Positions 24,996 through 32,661 of a stretch of 64,000 nt of DNA are shown here, piece after piece; position 1 is the stretch's first letter; the number at the start of each line of letters is the position of its first letter. The DNA comes from Vescimonas fastidiosa (GTDB taxonomy: Bacteria > Bacillota > Clostridia > Oscillospirales > Oscillospiraceae). The stretch lies in the NCBI RefSeq assembly GCF_018326305.1, contig NZ_AP023416.1:434001-498000 (forward strand), read 5' to 3'. The position numbers were made by a program, and so were the translations under genes. A model generated the notes under the pieces. That model made no database searches and had not been told where the DNA came from. It saw nothing but the letters and a program-made list of their open reading frames with translations.

Positions 24996-27488
24996 TTACA
25001 CCGCTGCGCCCTCGGACTGCTCCTTGACAGGGGCGGCCTCCTTCTCGATGGTGACCTTGCCGTCGCGCAGGCAGATGCGGGCGGTATCGCCGCTTTGCAG
25101 CGTGCCCTCCAGCATCAGCTCGGCCACAGCATCCTCCACCTCGTTCTGGATGGCCCGGCGCAGAGGACGGGCACCGTACTGGGGGTCAAAGCCATCCTTG
25201 GCCAGGGCGGTGACGGCGTCATCGTCAGCCAGGAGGGTGATGCCCTGCTGGGCCATGCGCCCGCCGGTGATCTGCAGCATACGCTGGGCGATGTGGCGGA
25301 TATCCTCCTCCGTAAGCTGGCGGAACACAATGGTCTCGTCGATACGGTTCAGGAACTCGGGCTTGAAGGTCCGGCGCAGCTCCTCCATCACCGCCTGCTT
25401 GATGCGGGCGAAGCGGGCCTTTTCGTCGGCGTCGGATTCCCGGCCGTCAAAGCCCAGGGGTTTGTCGGCGGAGGTAATGTTCCGGGCGCCCACATTGCTG
25501 GTCATGACAATGATGGTGTTCTTGAAGTCCACCCGGCGGCCCTGAGAGTCGGTGACGATGCCGTCCTCCAGGATCTGCAGCAGGATGTTCCACACATCCT
25601 CGTGGGCCTTCTCGATCTCATCGAAAAGCACCACGGAATAGGGCTTACGGCGCACCTTTTCGGTGAGCTGGCCGCCCTCCTCGTGGCCCACATAGCCGGG
25701 AGGCGAGCCAACCAGCCGGGACACGGTGTGCTTTTCCATATACTCGGACATATCAATACGGATCATGTCGTTTTCGCTGCCGAACATTACCTGAGCCAGA
25801 GCCTTGCACAGCTCCGTCTTGCCTACGCCGGTGGGGCCCAGGAACAGGAAGGAGCCAATGGGACGCTTGGGGTCCTTCAGCCCCACACGGCCCCGGCGGA
25901 TGGCCTTGGCCACAGCGGTGACGGCCTCATCCTGGCCCACCACACGCTGATGCAGAGTCTCCTCCAGCTTCAGCATACGCTGGCTCTCGTCCTCGGTGAG
26001 ACGGGTGACGGGAATGCCGGTCCACCCGGCCACCACCTTAGCGATGTCCTCTTCACCCACAGTGCCGCGATTCACGGCCAGATTCTTGCGCCAGTTGTCC
26101 CGCTCGATTTCCACCTGCTGGACATAGTTCTGCTCGATGTCCCGAAGCTGGGCGGCCTTTTCGTAGTCCTGGGCGGCAATGACATCGGCCTTCTCCTTGC
26201 GCAGGGCAGCCAGCTTCTCCTCCAGGCTCTTCAGCTCCGGAGAGGCGGCCTCGGCGTCCATACGCACCCGGCTGGCGGCCTCGTCCATCAGGTCGATGGC
26301 CTTATCGGGCAGGAAACGGTCGTTGATGTACCGCACGGACAGGCGCACGGCGGCCTCAATGGCCTCGTCGGTGATGGTCAGCTTGTGGTGGGACTCGTAC
26401 TTGTCCCGCAGACCCTTCAGGATCTCAATGGCTGTCTCGGGGGTGGGCTCCCCCACGGTCACCGGCTGGAACCGGCGCTCCAGGGCGGCGTCCTTCTCAA
26501 TGTACTTGCGGTACTCATTGAGAGTGGTGGCGCCTACCACGCGAATTTCGCCCCGGGACAGAGCGGGCTTGAGGATGTTGGCGGCATCCACGGCGCCCTC
26601 GGCAGAGCCTGCGCCCACGATGGTGTGCAGCTCATCAATGAAGAGGATGACATTGCCGTCCTTCTTCACCTCGTCGATGGTCTTTTTAATGCGCTCCTCG
26701 AATTCGCCCCGGTACTTAGTCCCGGCGACCATGCCGGACAGGTCCAAAGACAGGACCTTCTTGTCCAGCAGCTCCTCCGGCACATCCGCCGCAGCGATGC
26801 GCTGGGCCAGACCCTCGGCAATAGCCGTCTTGCCCACGCCGGGCTCGCCGATCAAAACGGGGTTATTCTTGGTGCGGCGGGACAGAATTTGGATGACCCG
26901 CTGAATTTCCTTTTCCCGTCCGATGACCGGGTCCAGCTTGCCCTGACGGGCCGCCTCGGTCAGATCCCGGGTAAATTCGGCCAGGGTCTTGCCCTTCTTG
27001 CCGTCTTCCCGATGGGGAGCGGGGGCGCTTCCGGCGGAAGCCCGGGGCCCCTCGTTGATCTTCTGAACCACGGAGCTGTACATCTTCTTGGGGTCGATAC
27101 CCACGGTGTCCAGCACGCGGATGGCCATGTTGTTGCCCTCCCGCAGCAGGCCCATGAGCAGATGCTCGGTGCCGATGTACCCGGCGCCGGTGCGCATAGC
27201 CTCAGACACAGCCAGCTCCACGGCGCTCTTGGCCCGGGGAGTAAGCCCCTGGGTGGGGGCTGCACCGGACATACCCTTGCCCACACTGCGCTCCAGCACA
27301 GTGCAGATCATATCCTCCGTCATGCCGTACTCCTGCATGACCCGGTGGGCAATGCCATCCTCCTCCCGCATCAGGCCTAACAAAATATGCTCACAACCCA
27401 CATAGCCGTGGCCCATCTCCTCAGCGGCCTCCTGGGCCAGGCGCAGGGCCTCCTCTGCACGGGGTGTAAATTGATTTTCATGTGTCAT
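24996..27488 (-). CDS. clpC: ATP-dependent Clp protease ATPase subunit ClpC
   Basis: An 830-residue Hsp100 unfoldase that feeds substrates to ClpP. Two N-terminal Clp repeats (to about residue 150) precede AAA module 1 with Walker A GEPGVGKT (214-221), a middle UVR-containing coiled region ([20 protein letters not shown]) that receives the adaptor McsA/MecA, and AAA module 2 with Walker A GPTGVGKT (551-558). The start MTHENQF follows AGAGGA; a GTG 9 bases upstream is an alternative. It is last in ctsR-mcsA-clpC. The McsB arginine kinase gene usual between mcsA and clpC is missing. Confidence 0.97.
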   Translation of the reverse strand: MTHENQFTPRAEEALRLAQEAAEEMGHGYVGCEHILLGLMREEDGIAHRVMQEYGMTEDMICTVLERSVGKGMSGAAPTQGLTPRAKSAVELAVSEAMRTGAGYIGTEHLLMGLLREGNNMAIRVLDTVGIDPKKMYSSVVQKINEGPRASAGSAPAPHREDGKKGKTLAEFTRDLTEAARQGKLDPVIGREKEIQRVIQILSRRTKNNPVLIGEPGVGKTAIAEGLAQRIAAADVPEELLDKKVLSLDLSGMVAGTKYRGEFEERIKKTIDEVKKDGNVILFIDELHTIVGAGSAEGAVDAANILKPALSRGEIRVVGATTLNEYRKYIEKDAALERRFQPVTVGEPTPETAIEILKGLRDKYESHHKLTITDEAIEAAVRLSVRYINDRFLPDKAIDLMDEAASRVRMDAEAASPELKSLEEKLAALRKEKADVIAAQDYEKAAQLRDIEQNYVQQVEIERDNWRKNLAVNRGTVGEEDIAKVVAGWTGIPVTRLTEDESQRMLKLEETLHQRVVGQDEAVTAVAKAIRRGRVGLKDPKRPIGSFLFLGPTGVGKTELCKALAQVMFGSENDMIRIDMSEYMEKHTVSRLVGSPPGYVGHEEGGQLTEKVRRKPYSVVLFDEIEKAHEDVWNILLQILEDGIVTDSQGRRVDFKNTIIVMTSNVGARNITSADKPLGFDGRESDADEKARFARIKQAVMEELRRTFKPEFLNRIDETIVFRQLTEEDIRHIAQRMLQITGGRMAQQGITLLADDDAVTALAKDGFDPQYGARPLRRAIQNEVEDAVAELMLEGTLQSGDTARICLRDGKVTIEKEAAPVKEQSEGAAV

Positions 27489-27547
27489 ATAGAACACTTC
27501 CTCTCGCTTACAGTATCGTTATGCAATCGCTGAAATACCCGCCGCCC

Positions 27548-27994
27548 TTACGACTGCGAGGGCAGGGAACGAAGCTGGTCCCGAATGCGGGCGGCTTCCT
27601 CATAGTTTTCGCTTTCCACAGCGGTCTTGAGCTGCTGCTCAAGGGCGTTTCTCTGGCGCTGGCTGCGCAGAGAATCCTGCTGCGCTTTGTCTACAAGACC
27701 TGCGCTTTCCTCAGGGACCTGCGCCTCCACAGCCACCGGCTGGCCCGGCTCCGGGAACTCCGTGAGCATCCTTGTGCCGAAGCCCTCCAAAAACGGCTCC
27801 AGCATGGAGAAGGGACGGCTGAAAAAGTCGTCGTCACCAAACAGGCTCATGGGTCGCATGCTGCGGCGCAGGGAGCTGGTGTAGCCCATGGCCCGGGCAC
27901 AGTCCTGACACAGATGCACCTGGGTCACATGGCCGTTTACGCTGCTCTTATAGAAAAATGTGGCTTCATTCTTTCCGCAATGTTCACACTTCAT
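27548..27994 (-). CDS. mcsA: McsA-like UVR-domain zinc protein
   Basis: A 148-residue protein of the McsA type. Two CxxC zinc pairs stand at the N-terminus (MKCEHCG and HLCQDCA) and a UVR motif at the C-terminus (EQQLKTAVESENYEEAARIR). In Bacillus, McsA modulates the McsB kinase and targets CtsR for ClpC-dependent turnover. Here it lies directly between ctsR and clpC, without mcsB. The ATG follows AAGGAGGAACAT. The extension of the frame upstream to 28117 overlaps ctsR and is not used. Confidence 0.88.
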   Translation of the reverse strand: MKCEHCGKNEATFFYKSSVNGHVTQVHLCQDCARAMGYTSSLRRSMRPMSLFGDDDFFSRPFSMLEPFLEGFGTRMLTEFPEPGQPVAVEAQVPEESAGLVDKAQQDSLRSQRQRNALEQQLKTAVESENYEEAARIRDQLRSLPSQS

Positions 27995-28017
27995 AATATG
28001 TTCCTCCTTACTTCCGT

Positions 28018-28467
28018 TCAAACCAAATGGATAAGAATTTGTTTCAAAATATCCGCCCGCAGGGTGTCGCGGCTCTCCCGGGGAACGCTGCGCAGAGCGC
28101 TGTCCGACAGGGCACACAGGGCCGCCTGCGCCGCCTGCGGGGCGATGGCCTGGGAGTCCCTTAGGTTGGCAACGATGGCCCGGGCGCTGGGCCCATCCAG
28201 CTTGTCGCCGATGGAATTGATGACATGCATCAAAAGCGTCTGCCGGTCCATCTGCACCCGCGTGATGCGGATGTATCCGCCGCCGCCTCGACGGCTCTCC
28301 ACAATGTAGCCATGCTCCGGGGAGAACCGGGTGGACATCACATAGTTAATCTGGCTGGGCACGCACCCAAACCGCTGGGCCAGGTCGCTGCGCTGCAGCT
28401 CCAGCACCCCGTCGGTCTCATCCAAAGCCTCTTGAATGAATCCTGCTATCAAATCTGAAATGCCCAT
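28018..28467 (-). CDS. ctsR: CtsR class III heat-shock repressor
   Basis: A 149-residue repressor of class III stress genes. The N-terminal winged helix-turn-helix (ISDLIAGFIQEALDETDG to about residue 75) includes QRSDLAQRFGCVPSQINYV and the glycine-rich wing ESRRGGGGYIRI. The C-terminal domain follows. The start MGISDLI follows GAGGAGG. Two tandem CtsR boxes flank the promoter, showing autoregulation of ctsR-mcsA-clpC. Confidence 0.95.
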   Translation of the reverse strand: MGISDLIAGFIQEALDETDGVLELQRSDLAQRFGCVPSQINYVMSTRFSPEHGYIVESRRGGGGYIRITRVQMDRQTLLMHVINSIGDKLDGPSARAIVANLRDSQAIAPQAAQAALCALSDSALRSVPRESRDTLRADILKQILIHLV

Positions 28468-28486
28468 AGGGAACTCCTCCTCTTGG

Positions 28487-28503
28487 TTTGACCTTCTTTG
28501 ACT
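28487..28503 (-). promoter_or_regulatory. CtsR operator, promoter-proximal
   Basis: On the minus strand AGTCAAA-GAA-GGTCAAA matches the tandem heptad CtsR box. It lies between the -10 element and the ctsR start codon. Confidence 0.85.
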
Positions 28504-28511
28504 TTGATTGT

Positions 28512-28539
28512 AGTATAGCACGATGCGGCAAAATGTCAA
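28512..28539 (-). promoter_or_regulatory. ctsR-mcsA-clpC promoter
   Basis: On the minus strand TTGACA (28534-28539) and TATACT (28512-28517) with a 16-base spacer, flanked on both sides by CtsR boxes. Confidence 0.85.
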
Positions 28540-28548
28540 GGGGGAAAA

Positions 28549-28565
28549 TTTGACTTTCTTTGACC
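28549..28565 (-). promoter_or_regulatory. CtsR operator, upstream
   Basis: On the minus strand GGTCAAA-GAA-AGTCAAA, a second CtsR box just upstream of the -35. Confidence 0.85.
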
Positions 28566-28643
28566 TTTTTGAAAACAAATTGTGAACATAAGAATTTATT
28601 TGTATTCTTTTGACAAAATAGCACTTTTTCAAATAGAATTTAC

Positions 28644-28671
28644 TTGCTTTTTGAGATTCTTGTGATACAAT
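28644..28671 (+). promoter_or_regulatory. Ferredoxin promoter
   Basis: TTGCTT (28644-28649) and TACAAT (28666-28671) with a 16-base spacer; TGA before TACAAT gives an extended -10. Confidence 0.65.
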
Positions 28672-28701
28672 GAGGTTACAAATCTTAATGGAGGTGCTCT
28701 T

Positions 28702-28875
28702 ATGGCTTATCAGATCGGTTCTGCCTGCGTCAGCTGCGGCGCTTGCGCAGATGTTTGCCCCGTGGGTGCTATTTCCCAGGGCGATTCCAGCTATGTGATC
28801 GATGCAAACGCTTGCCTGGACTGCGGTTCCTGCAGCGATGCTTGCCCCAACGGCGCTATCAGCCCCGCTGACTAA
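28702..28875 (+). CDS. 2[4Fe-4S] ferredoxin
   Basis: A 57-residue clostridial-type ferredoxin. The two cluster motifs CVSCGACADVCPVGAI and CLDCGSCSDACPNGAI each provide CxxCxxCxxxCP. It is a small soluble electron carrier for fermentative and hydrogen or flavin-based reactions. GGAGG precedes the ATG. It is a single-gene unit with its own promoter and a strong terminator. Codon use is highly biased, consistent with strong expression. Confidence 0.95.
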   Translation: MAYQIGSACVSCGACADVCPVGAISQGDSSYVIDANACLDCGSCSDACPNGAISPAD

Positions 28876-28888
28876 TCTTACATAGTGA

Positions 28889-28926
28889 AAAATATCGCAG
28901 GGCCTGGCCCTGCGATATTTTTTTGC
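28889..28926 (+). terminator. Ferredoxin terminator
   Basis: AAATATCGCAGGGC pairs perfectly with GCCCTGCGATATTT, followed by a T run. Confidence 0.92.
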
Positions 28927-28953
28927 CCGGCGAAAAATCTGCGAGGCTTTTTT
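28927..28953 (+). repeat. Deletion remnant of the four-hairpin repeat
   Basis: CCGGCGAAAAATCT is joined directly to CTGCGAGGCTTTTTT, that is, the first arm of a type 2 hairpin 1 fused to the 3' terminus of the element, with everything between removed. The shared CT at the joint suggests loss by recombination or slippage. Confidence 0.6.
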
Positions 28954-28973
28954 AATGAGGATCGCTCCGGGCA

Positions 28974-29002
28974 TTGCCCTGGGGCTGTTTTTATATTATA
29001 AT
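28974..29002 (+). promoter_or_regulatory. Promoter of the methyltransferase-rsmI pair
   Basis: TTGCCC (28974-28979) and TATAAT (28997-29002), 17-base spacer. Confidence 0.6.
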
Positions 29003-29031
29003 GGGTGAAAACGATGCAGGAGGGAGCCACG

Positions 29032-29757
29032 GTGGTAAAACAGGATCAGCTTTGGCCCGGCGGCTTCCGCTTTTTCTTTGACGACGGGCTGTTTCAGCCG
29101 GGAACGGATTCATTCCTCCTGGGGAGCTTTCCCCGGCTGCGGCGGGGGGCGCGGGTGTGCGACCTGGGGGCCGGAACAGGGCTTTTGGGCCTGCTGCTTC
29201 TGGCCCGGGAGCCGTCCCTGCAGGTAACCAATGTGGAGCTGCAGGAGGCAGCGGTGGAGCTGGCAAGGCAAAACGCGGCCCTGAACGGCCTTTCGGACCG
29301 GGTGGCAAATCTCCGGGTGGATTTGCGGGACAAAACCCGGTTGCCCCCGGCGGGGACCTTCGATCTGGTGGTCAGCAACCCGCCGTATTTTGACGCGGCC
29401 CGGGGCGCTGTGGCAAAAGGCACCGAAAGGGGCCTGGCCCGGGCGGATTGCACCTGTACGCTGCCCCAGCTCTGCGCCGCGGCTGCACGGCTGTTGCGCC
29501 ACGGCGGCAGCTTTTGCCTGGTGTTCCGGGTGGAGCGGATGGCAGAGCTTTTTGCCTGCCTGCAGAGCTGTACTTTGGAACCGAAACGGCTGCGCCTGGT
29601 GCAAAATACGGCCCAAAGTGCCCCTAAGCTGCTGCTTTTGGAGGCCAGAAAGGGCGGCAAGCCGGGACTTTCCGTGGCGGCGCCGCTGCTGCTGCGAGGC
29701 CCGGACGGCGGCGAGTCAGAGGAGCTGGCGCAGATCTATTTTCGTGATAAGGAGTAA
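29032..29757 (+). CDS. tRNA1(Val) (adenine-N6)-methyltransferase-like protein
   Basis: A 241-residue class I SAM-dependent methyltransferase. The SAM-binding motif is DLGAGTGLLGLLLLAREP, and SNPPYF is the NPPY catalytic motif of N6-adenine and related amino-group methyltransferases. The N-terminal QLWPGGFRFFFDDGLFQPGTDSF is typical of the TrmN6/YfiC (COG4123) family that modifies A37 of tRNA1(Val). The start GTG at 29032 is chosen because AGGAGGG lies 7 bases upstream; the GTG at 29005 would be almost at the promoter. rsmI follows 5 bases after the stop. Confidence 0.85.
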   Translation: MVKQDQLWPGGFRFFFDDGLFQPGTDSFLLGSFPRLRRGARVCDLGAGTGLLGLLLLAREPSLQVTNVELQEAAVELARQNAALNGLSDRVANLRVDLRDKTRLPPAGTFDLVVSNPPYFDAARGAVAKGTERGLARADCTCTLPQLCAAAARLLRHGGSFCLVFRVERMAELFACLQSCTLEPKRLRLVQNTAQSAPKLLLLEARKGGKPGLSVAAPLLLRGPDGGESEELAQIYFRDKE

Positions 29758-29762
29758 AAGCT

Positions 29763-30596
29763 ATGGCCGGAACACTGTATTTGGTAGCTACGCCCATCGG
29801 AAATCTGGGGGACTTCTCGCCCCGGGCCCGGGAGACATTGGACCGGGTGGACTTCATTGCGGCCGAGGATACGAGGGTGTCCGTGAAGCTGCTGAATCAT
29901 TTTGCAATAAAAAAGCCGCTGGTGAGCTACCACGAGCACAACCGGGCGGCGGCGGGGCAGGCCATCCTGGCCCGGCTGCTGGCGGGAGAGAGCTGCGCCC
30001 TGGTGACCGACGCCGGGACCCCGGCCATCAGTGATCCCGGGGAGGACCTGGTGCGCCTGTGCGGAGAGAACGGCGTGACGGTGGAGGCCATCCCCGGCTG
30101 CTGCGCGGCGGTGTGCGCCCTGGCGGTGTCGGGCCTGAGTACAAGGCGGTTCACCTTCGAGGGCTTTCTCCCTGCCAACAAAAAAGAGCGCCGGACGGCG
30201 CTGCTGAAGCTGCAGGGCGAGGAGCGGACCATGGTGTTTCACGAGGCCCCTCACAAGCTGCGTGCGACCCTCTCGGACATGGCGGAGATCCTGGGCGATC
30301 GGCCCGTGGCCCTGTGCCGGGAGCTGACGAAGCTCCACGAGGAGACCGTGCGCACGACCCTCGTCGGGGCGGTGGCCCTGTATGGAGAGCGGGAGCCCCG
30401 GGGCGAATATGTGCTGGTGGTGGCCGGGGCTCAGCCGGAGGAGGAGACCACCCTGACCCTGGAGGAGGGCGTGCAGCGGGTGCTGCGGCTGCGGGAGGAC
30501 GGCATGAAAATGAAGGAAGCCGTCCGCACAGTGGCAGCCCAAACAGAGCTGAACAAAAACGACCTCTACGAGGCGGTGCTGCAGGCGGAAAGGTGA
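29763..30596 (+). CDS. rsmI: 16S rRNA (cytidine1402-2'-O)-methyltransferase
   Basis: A 277-residue tetrapyrrole-methylase-fold enzyme that 2'-O-methylates C1402 of 16S rRNA. Characteristic stretches are GTLYLVATPIGNLGDFSPRA, FIAAEDTRVSVKLLNHF, ALVTDAGTPAISDPG and FEGFLPANKKER. A short C-terminal helical domain recognises RNA. It forms a two-gene unit with the upstream N6-adenine methyltransferase, a common Firmicutes arrangement. Confidence 0.95.
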   Translation: MAGTLYLVATPIGNLGDFSPRARETLDRVDFIAAEDTRVSVKLLNHFAIKKPLVSYHEHNRAAAGQAILARLLAGESCALVTDAGTPAISDPGEDLVRLCGENGVTVEAIPGCCAAVCALAVSGLSTRRFTFEGFLPANKKERRTALLKLQGEERTMVFHEAPHKLRATLSDMAEILGDRPVALCRELTKLHEETVRTTLVGAVALYGEREPRGEYVLVVAGAQPEEETTLTLEEGVQRVLRLREDGMKMKEAVRTVAAQTELNKNDLYEAVLQAER

Positions 30597-30629
30597 GAGC
30601 CGCAGCGGACCCTTTACAATTAAAATTAG

Positions 30630-30663
30630 AGGGCGTACCAAAAAGAAATTTTTGGTACGCCCT
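30630..30663 (+). terminator. Hairpin after rsmI, left flank of repeat copy D
   Basis: AGGGCGTACCAAAAA pairs perfectly over 15 bases with TTTTTGGTACGCCCT around GAAA. A related hairpin lies beyond copy D at 30870-30903. Confidence 0.8.
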
Positions 30664-30665
30664 CC

Positions 30666-30864
30666 CAGTGTGTCAAAAAAGCCTCGCAGAGTTTGCCGCC
30701 CGCAGGCGGCAAAGAAATGAAATCATTTTCTCTCGCGACATGTGCGTGAGAGAAAATACCTCTCGGGCTGCCAGTGTGGAATTTGTCCGTCATAGACGGG
30801 CAAATTATGCGCGCAGCAGACTGCAAGCCTTTTGTTGGAAAAACCCGGAGGGTTTTTCGACAGT
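30666..30864 (-). repeat. Four-hairpin interspersed repeat, copy D (type 1, reversed)
   Basis: A 199-base type 1 member in inverted orientation. Read on the minus strand it starts GACTGTCGAAAAACCC, has hairpin 2 as AATTTGCCCGTC/GACGGACAAATT, hairpins 3 and 4 as in copy A, and ends GAGGC, T run, GACACACTG. It is flanked by duplicated AGGGCGTACC hairpins. Confidence 0.9.
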
Positions 30865-30869
30865 CTTAG

Positions 30870-30903
30870 AGGGCGTACCGAGAAGAATTTTCCGGTACGC
30901 CCT
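30870..30903. terminator. Duplicated hairpin, right flank of copy D
   Basis: AGGGCGTACCG pairs with CGGTACGCCCT around an A/T-rich centre. The A-T pair at stem position 11 of the left copy is G-C here, a paired change. It lies 30 bases beyond the minus-strand AbrB-type gene and may end that transcript as well. Confidence 0.75.
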
Positions 30904-30932
30904 CCGGAGGAGCGAAAGACTCCTCTGTTTTT

Positions 30933-31181
30933 TTATGTGCGTGTTTTCTTCAGCCGCGACAGGCAGCTGCCGCAGATGTTCTTGCCCAAGACGGTGCGAA
31001 GATCCTCGCTTCCGCCGCAAAAAACGCAGCGCTCTTCGTGCTTTTGCAGAATGATGGAGCCGCCGTCTACATAAATTTCCAGCGGGTCCTTCTCTGCGAT
31101 GCTGAGTGTGCGGCGAAGCTCGGCGGGAAGCACGATCCGCCCAAGCTCGTCAACTTTTCTTACGATCCCGGTTGCTTTCAC
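30933..31181 (-). CDS. AbrB/SpoVT-type transition-state regulator with zinc-ribbon-like tail
   Basis: An 82-residue protein. Residues 1-50 form an AbrB swapped-hairpin DNA-binding domain (MKATGIVRKVDELGRIVLPA, then LEIYVDGGSIILQKH). The C-terminal tail carries two CxxC pairs (CVFCGG and CGSCL) about 18 residues apart, suggesting zinc binding. AbrB relatives with such tails occur in clostridia near sporulation genes. The start is GTG with AAAAGGGG upstream. It is divergent from spmA-spmB and shares the intergenic region, so regulation of those genes is possible but unproven. Confidence 0.88.
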   Translation of the reverse strand: MKATGIVRKVDELGRIVLPAELRRTLSIAEKDPLEIYVDGGSIILQKHEERCVFCGGSEDLRTVLGKNICGSCLSRLKKTRT

Positions 31182-31216
31182 TCTGGTATACCCCTTTTCC
31201 CTTTTTTGCTGCCCTA

Positions 31217-31245
31217 ATTATGTCATGATACAAGAAAAAAGTCAA
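31217..31245 (-). promoter_or_regulatory. Promoter of the AbrB-type gene
   Basis: On the minus strand TTGACT (31240-31245) and CATAAT (31217-31222), 17-base spacer. Confidence 0.6.
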
Positions 31246-31329
31246 CTATAAATCGACAATTTATGCAAATGGTATATTTCTTTTCCACGATGTTTGTGCA
31301 TATAGTCCTATGAGGTGAGGACATTGGCA

Positions 31330-31899
31330 ATGGCATTTATATGGACGGCCATGGTAGCGGCCTCGGTCCTGTGTGGGGCGGCGTGCGGACGCATGGCGGA
31401 GGTGTCCGCGGCGGCGCTGGAGGGAGCCGGGGCAGCGGTGGAGCTGTGCCTTTCCCTGGCAGGCGCCCTGTGCCTGTGGTCGGGATTTATGGAGCTTTTA
31501 AAGCAGTGTGAGCTGGATAAGAAGCTGGCGGCTCTGTTTCGCCCGGCGCTGCGGCGGCTGCTGCCGAGGGCCAGCCGGGACCCGGAGACCTTGGCAGCGG
31601 TGAGCGGGAATCTGTCGGCCAACCTCCTGGGGCTGGGAAACGCCGCCACGCCCTTGGGTATTCGAGCGGCCCGACGCATGGCCCTGGGGTCCCAGGGCAC
31701 GGCCGATAATGAGCTGTGCCGCTTGGTGGTGCTGAATACTGCCTCGGTACAGCTTTTGCCCACCACCGTGGCGGCGGTGCGGGCCGGATGTGGGTCCGCT
31801 GCGCCCTTTGACATATTGCCGGCGGTGTGGGTCAGCTCGGTGCTGTCGGTGACGGCGGGACTGCTGACGGCCCGGCTATTGGAAAGGGTGGTGCGGTGA
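31330..31899 (+). CDS. spmA: Spore maturation protein A
   Basis: A 189-residue membrane protein of the SpmA nucleoside-recognition/transport-like family, needed for spore core dehydration in Bacillus. It has about four to five hydrophobic segments. Signature stretches are LCLWSGFMELLKQC, LSANLLGLGNAATPLGI and LCRLVVLNTASVQLLPTT. ATG at 31330 is chosen (10 bases from GAGGTGAGG); GTG 31315 and TTG 31324 are alternatives. It overlaps spmB by one base. No good sigma-A promoter is seen upstream, consistent with sporulation-specific transcription. Confidence 0.92.
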   Translation: MAFIWTAMVAASVLCGAACGRMAEVSAAALEGAGAAVELCLSLAGALCLWSGFMELLKQCELDKKLAALFRPALRRLLPRASRDPETLAAVSGNLSANLLGLGNAATPLGIRAARRMALGSQGTADNELCRLVVLNTASVQLLPTTVAAVRAGCGSAAPFDILPAVWVSSVLSVTAGLLTARLLERVVR

Positions 31900-32423
31900 T
31901 GGATTTGGCGCGTATCAGCGTGTGGCTGATCCCTTTGCTGCTGGCGGGGACGGCGCTGTATGCTCTGTGGCGGCGGGTGGATGTATTTTCGGCGCTGTGT
32001 GCCGGGGCCGGAGAGGGGCTTTCCGTGACGCTGCGCATCCTGCCGGCGCTGACGGCACTGCTGACGGGGGTGTATATGCTGCGGGCCAGCGGAGCCATGG
32101 AGCTGCTGGCAGGGCTTTTGACACCGATTTTGACCCGTGTGGGCATCCCGCCGGAGACGGTGGGGCTGCTGCTTATCCGCCCGGTCAGCGGCAGCGGGGC
32201 TTTGGCTGTGGGCAGCGAAATCATGCAGACTTACGGCCCCGACAGCGCCATCGGGCGCACGGCGGCGGTGATGCTGGGAAGCACGGAGACGACCTTTTAT
32301 ACCGTGGCGGTATACTACGGGGCGGCGGGGATACGCCGCACCCGCCACACCATTCCGGCGGCCCTGGCAGCGGATATTACGGGCTTTCTGGCCGCGGCGT
32401 GGACGGTGCGATGGATATTTTAG
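31899..32423 (+). CDS. spmB: Spore maturation protein B
   Basis: A 174-residue membrane protein partner of SpmA. Family features include LRASGAMELLAGLLTPILTR, GIPPETVGLLLIRPVSGSGA and MLGSTETTFYTVAVYYGAAG. It has about four hydrophobic segments. It is translationally coupled to spmA by a TGATG junction. Together they mark the organism as a spore former or a recent descendant of one. Confidence 0.93.
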   Translation: MDLARISVWLIPLLLAGTALYALWRRVDVFSALCAGAGEGLSVTLRILPALTALLTGVYMLRASGAMELLAGLLTPILTRVGIPPETVGLLLIRPVSGSGALAVGSEIMQTYGPDSAIGRTAAVMLGSTETTFYTVAVYYGAAGIRRTRHTIPAALAADITGFLAAAWTVRWIF

Positions 32424-32473
32424 AGGAAGAGATAGGGGGCACATGGAAAGTGAGCGGACAGAGGTGTTTGCCC

Positions 32474-32585
32474 CTACGGATTATAGGAGAGTGCGTGAAA
32501 GCGGGGCGTAGGGGACGCCGCCCCCTACGGACAAATTACAAGTTGTGCGGTGAGGCGGGACGATGTGGGCATCGTCCCCTACGGC
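32474..32585. repeat. CGTAGGGG-type GC palindromes after spmB
   Basis: Three pieces occur: CCCCTACGG near 32471, the palindrome CGTAGGGG..CCCCTACG at 32507-32529, and GGGACGAT..ATCGTCCCCTACGG at 32557-32583. They match the units near 8.3 and 62.5 kb. Confidence 0.7.
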
Positions 32586-32606
32586 GGGGATAAGGGGGAA
32601 AAAGAG

Positions 32607-32637
32607 CCCTCCGACTTCGGTTTCTGAAGTCGGAGGG
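32607..32637 (-). terminator. Terminator downstream of argS
   Basis: CCCTCCGACTTC pairs perfectly with GAAGTCGGAGGG. On the minus strand it is followed by CTCTTTTT. It can also stop transcripts from spmB. Confidence 0.85.
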
Positions 32638-32661
32638 TTTTGATATACGTTACATTATAGA

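Noticed and set aside
24897..27380. An 827-residue open frame on the plus strand opposite clpC
   Set aside because: It is a shadow of the GC-rich clpC codons: Gly/His/Leu/Val-rich, no ribosome site, no family. Similar long antisense frames lie opposite rnj, argS, proS and the first ABC gene.
30597..31054. C-terminal or downstream frame after rsmI through repeat copy D
   Set aside because: The frame is only an open reading of the repeat and the AbrB antisense strand; rsmI has a normal end at 30596.
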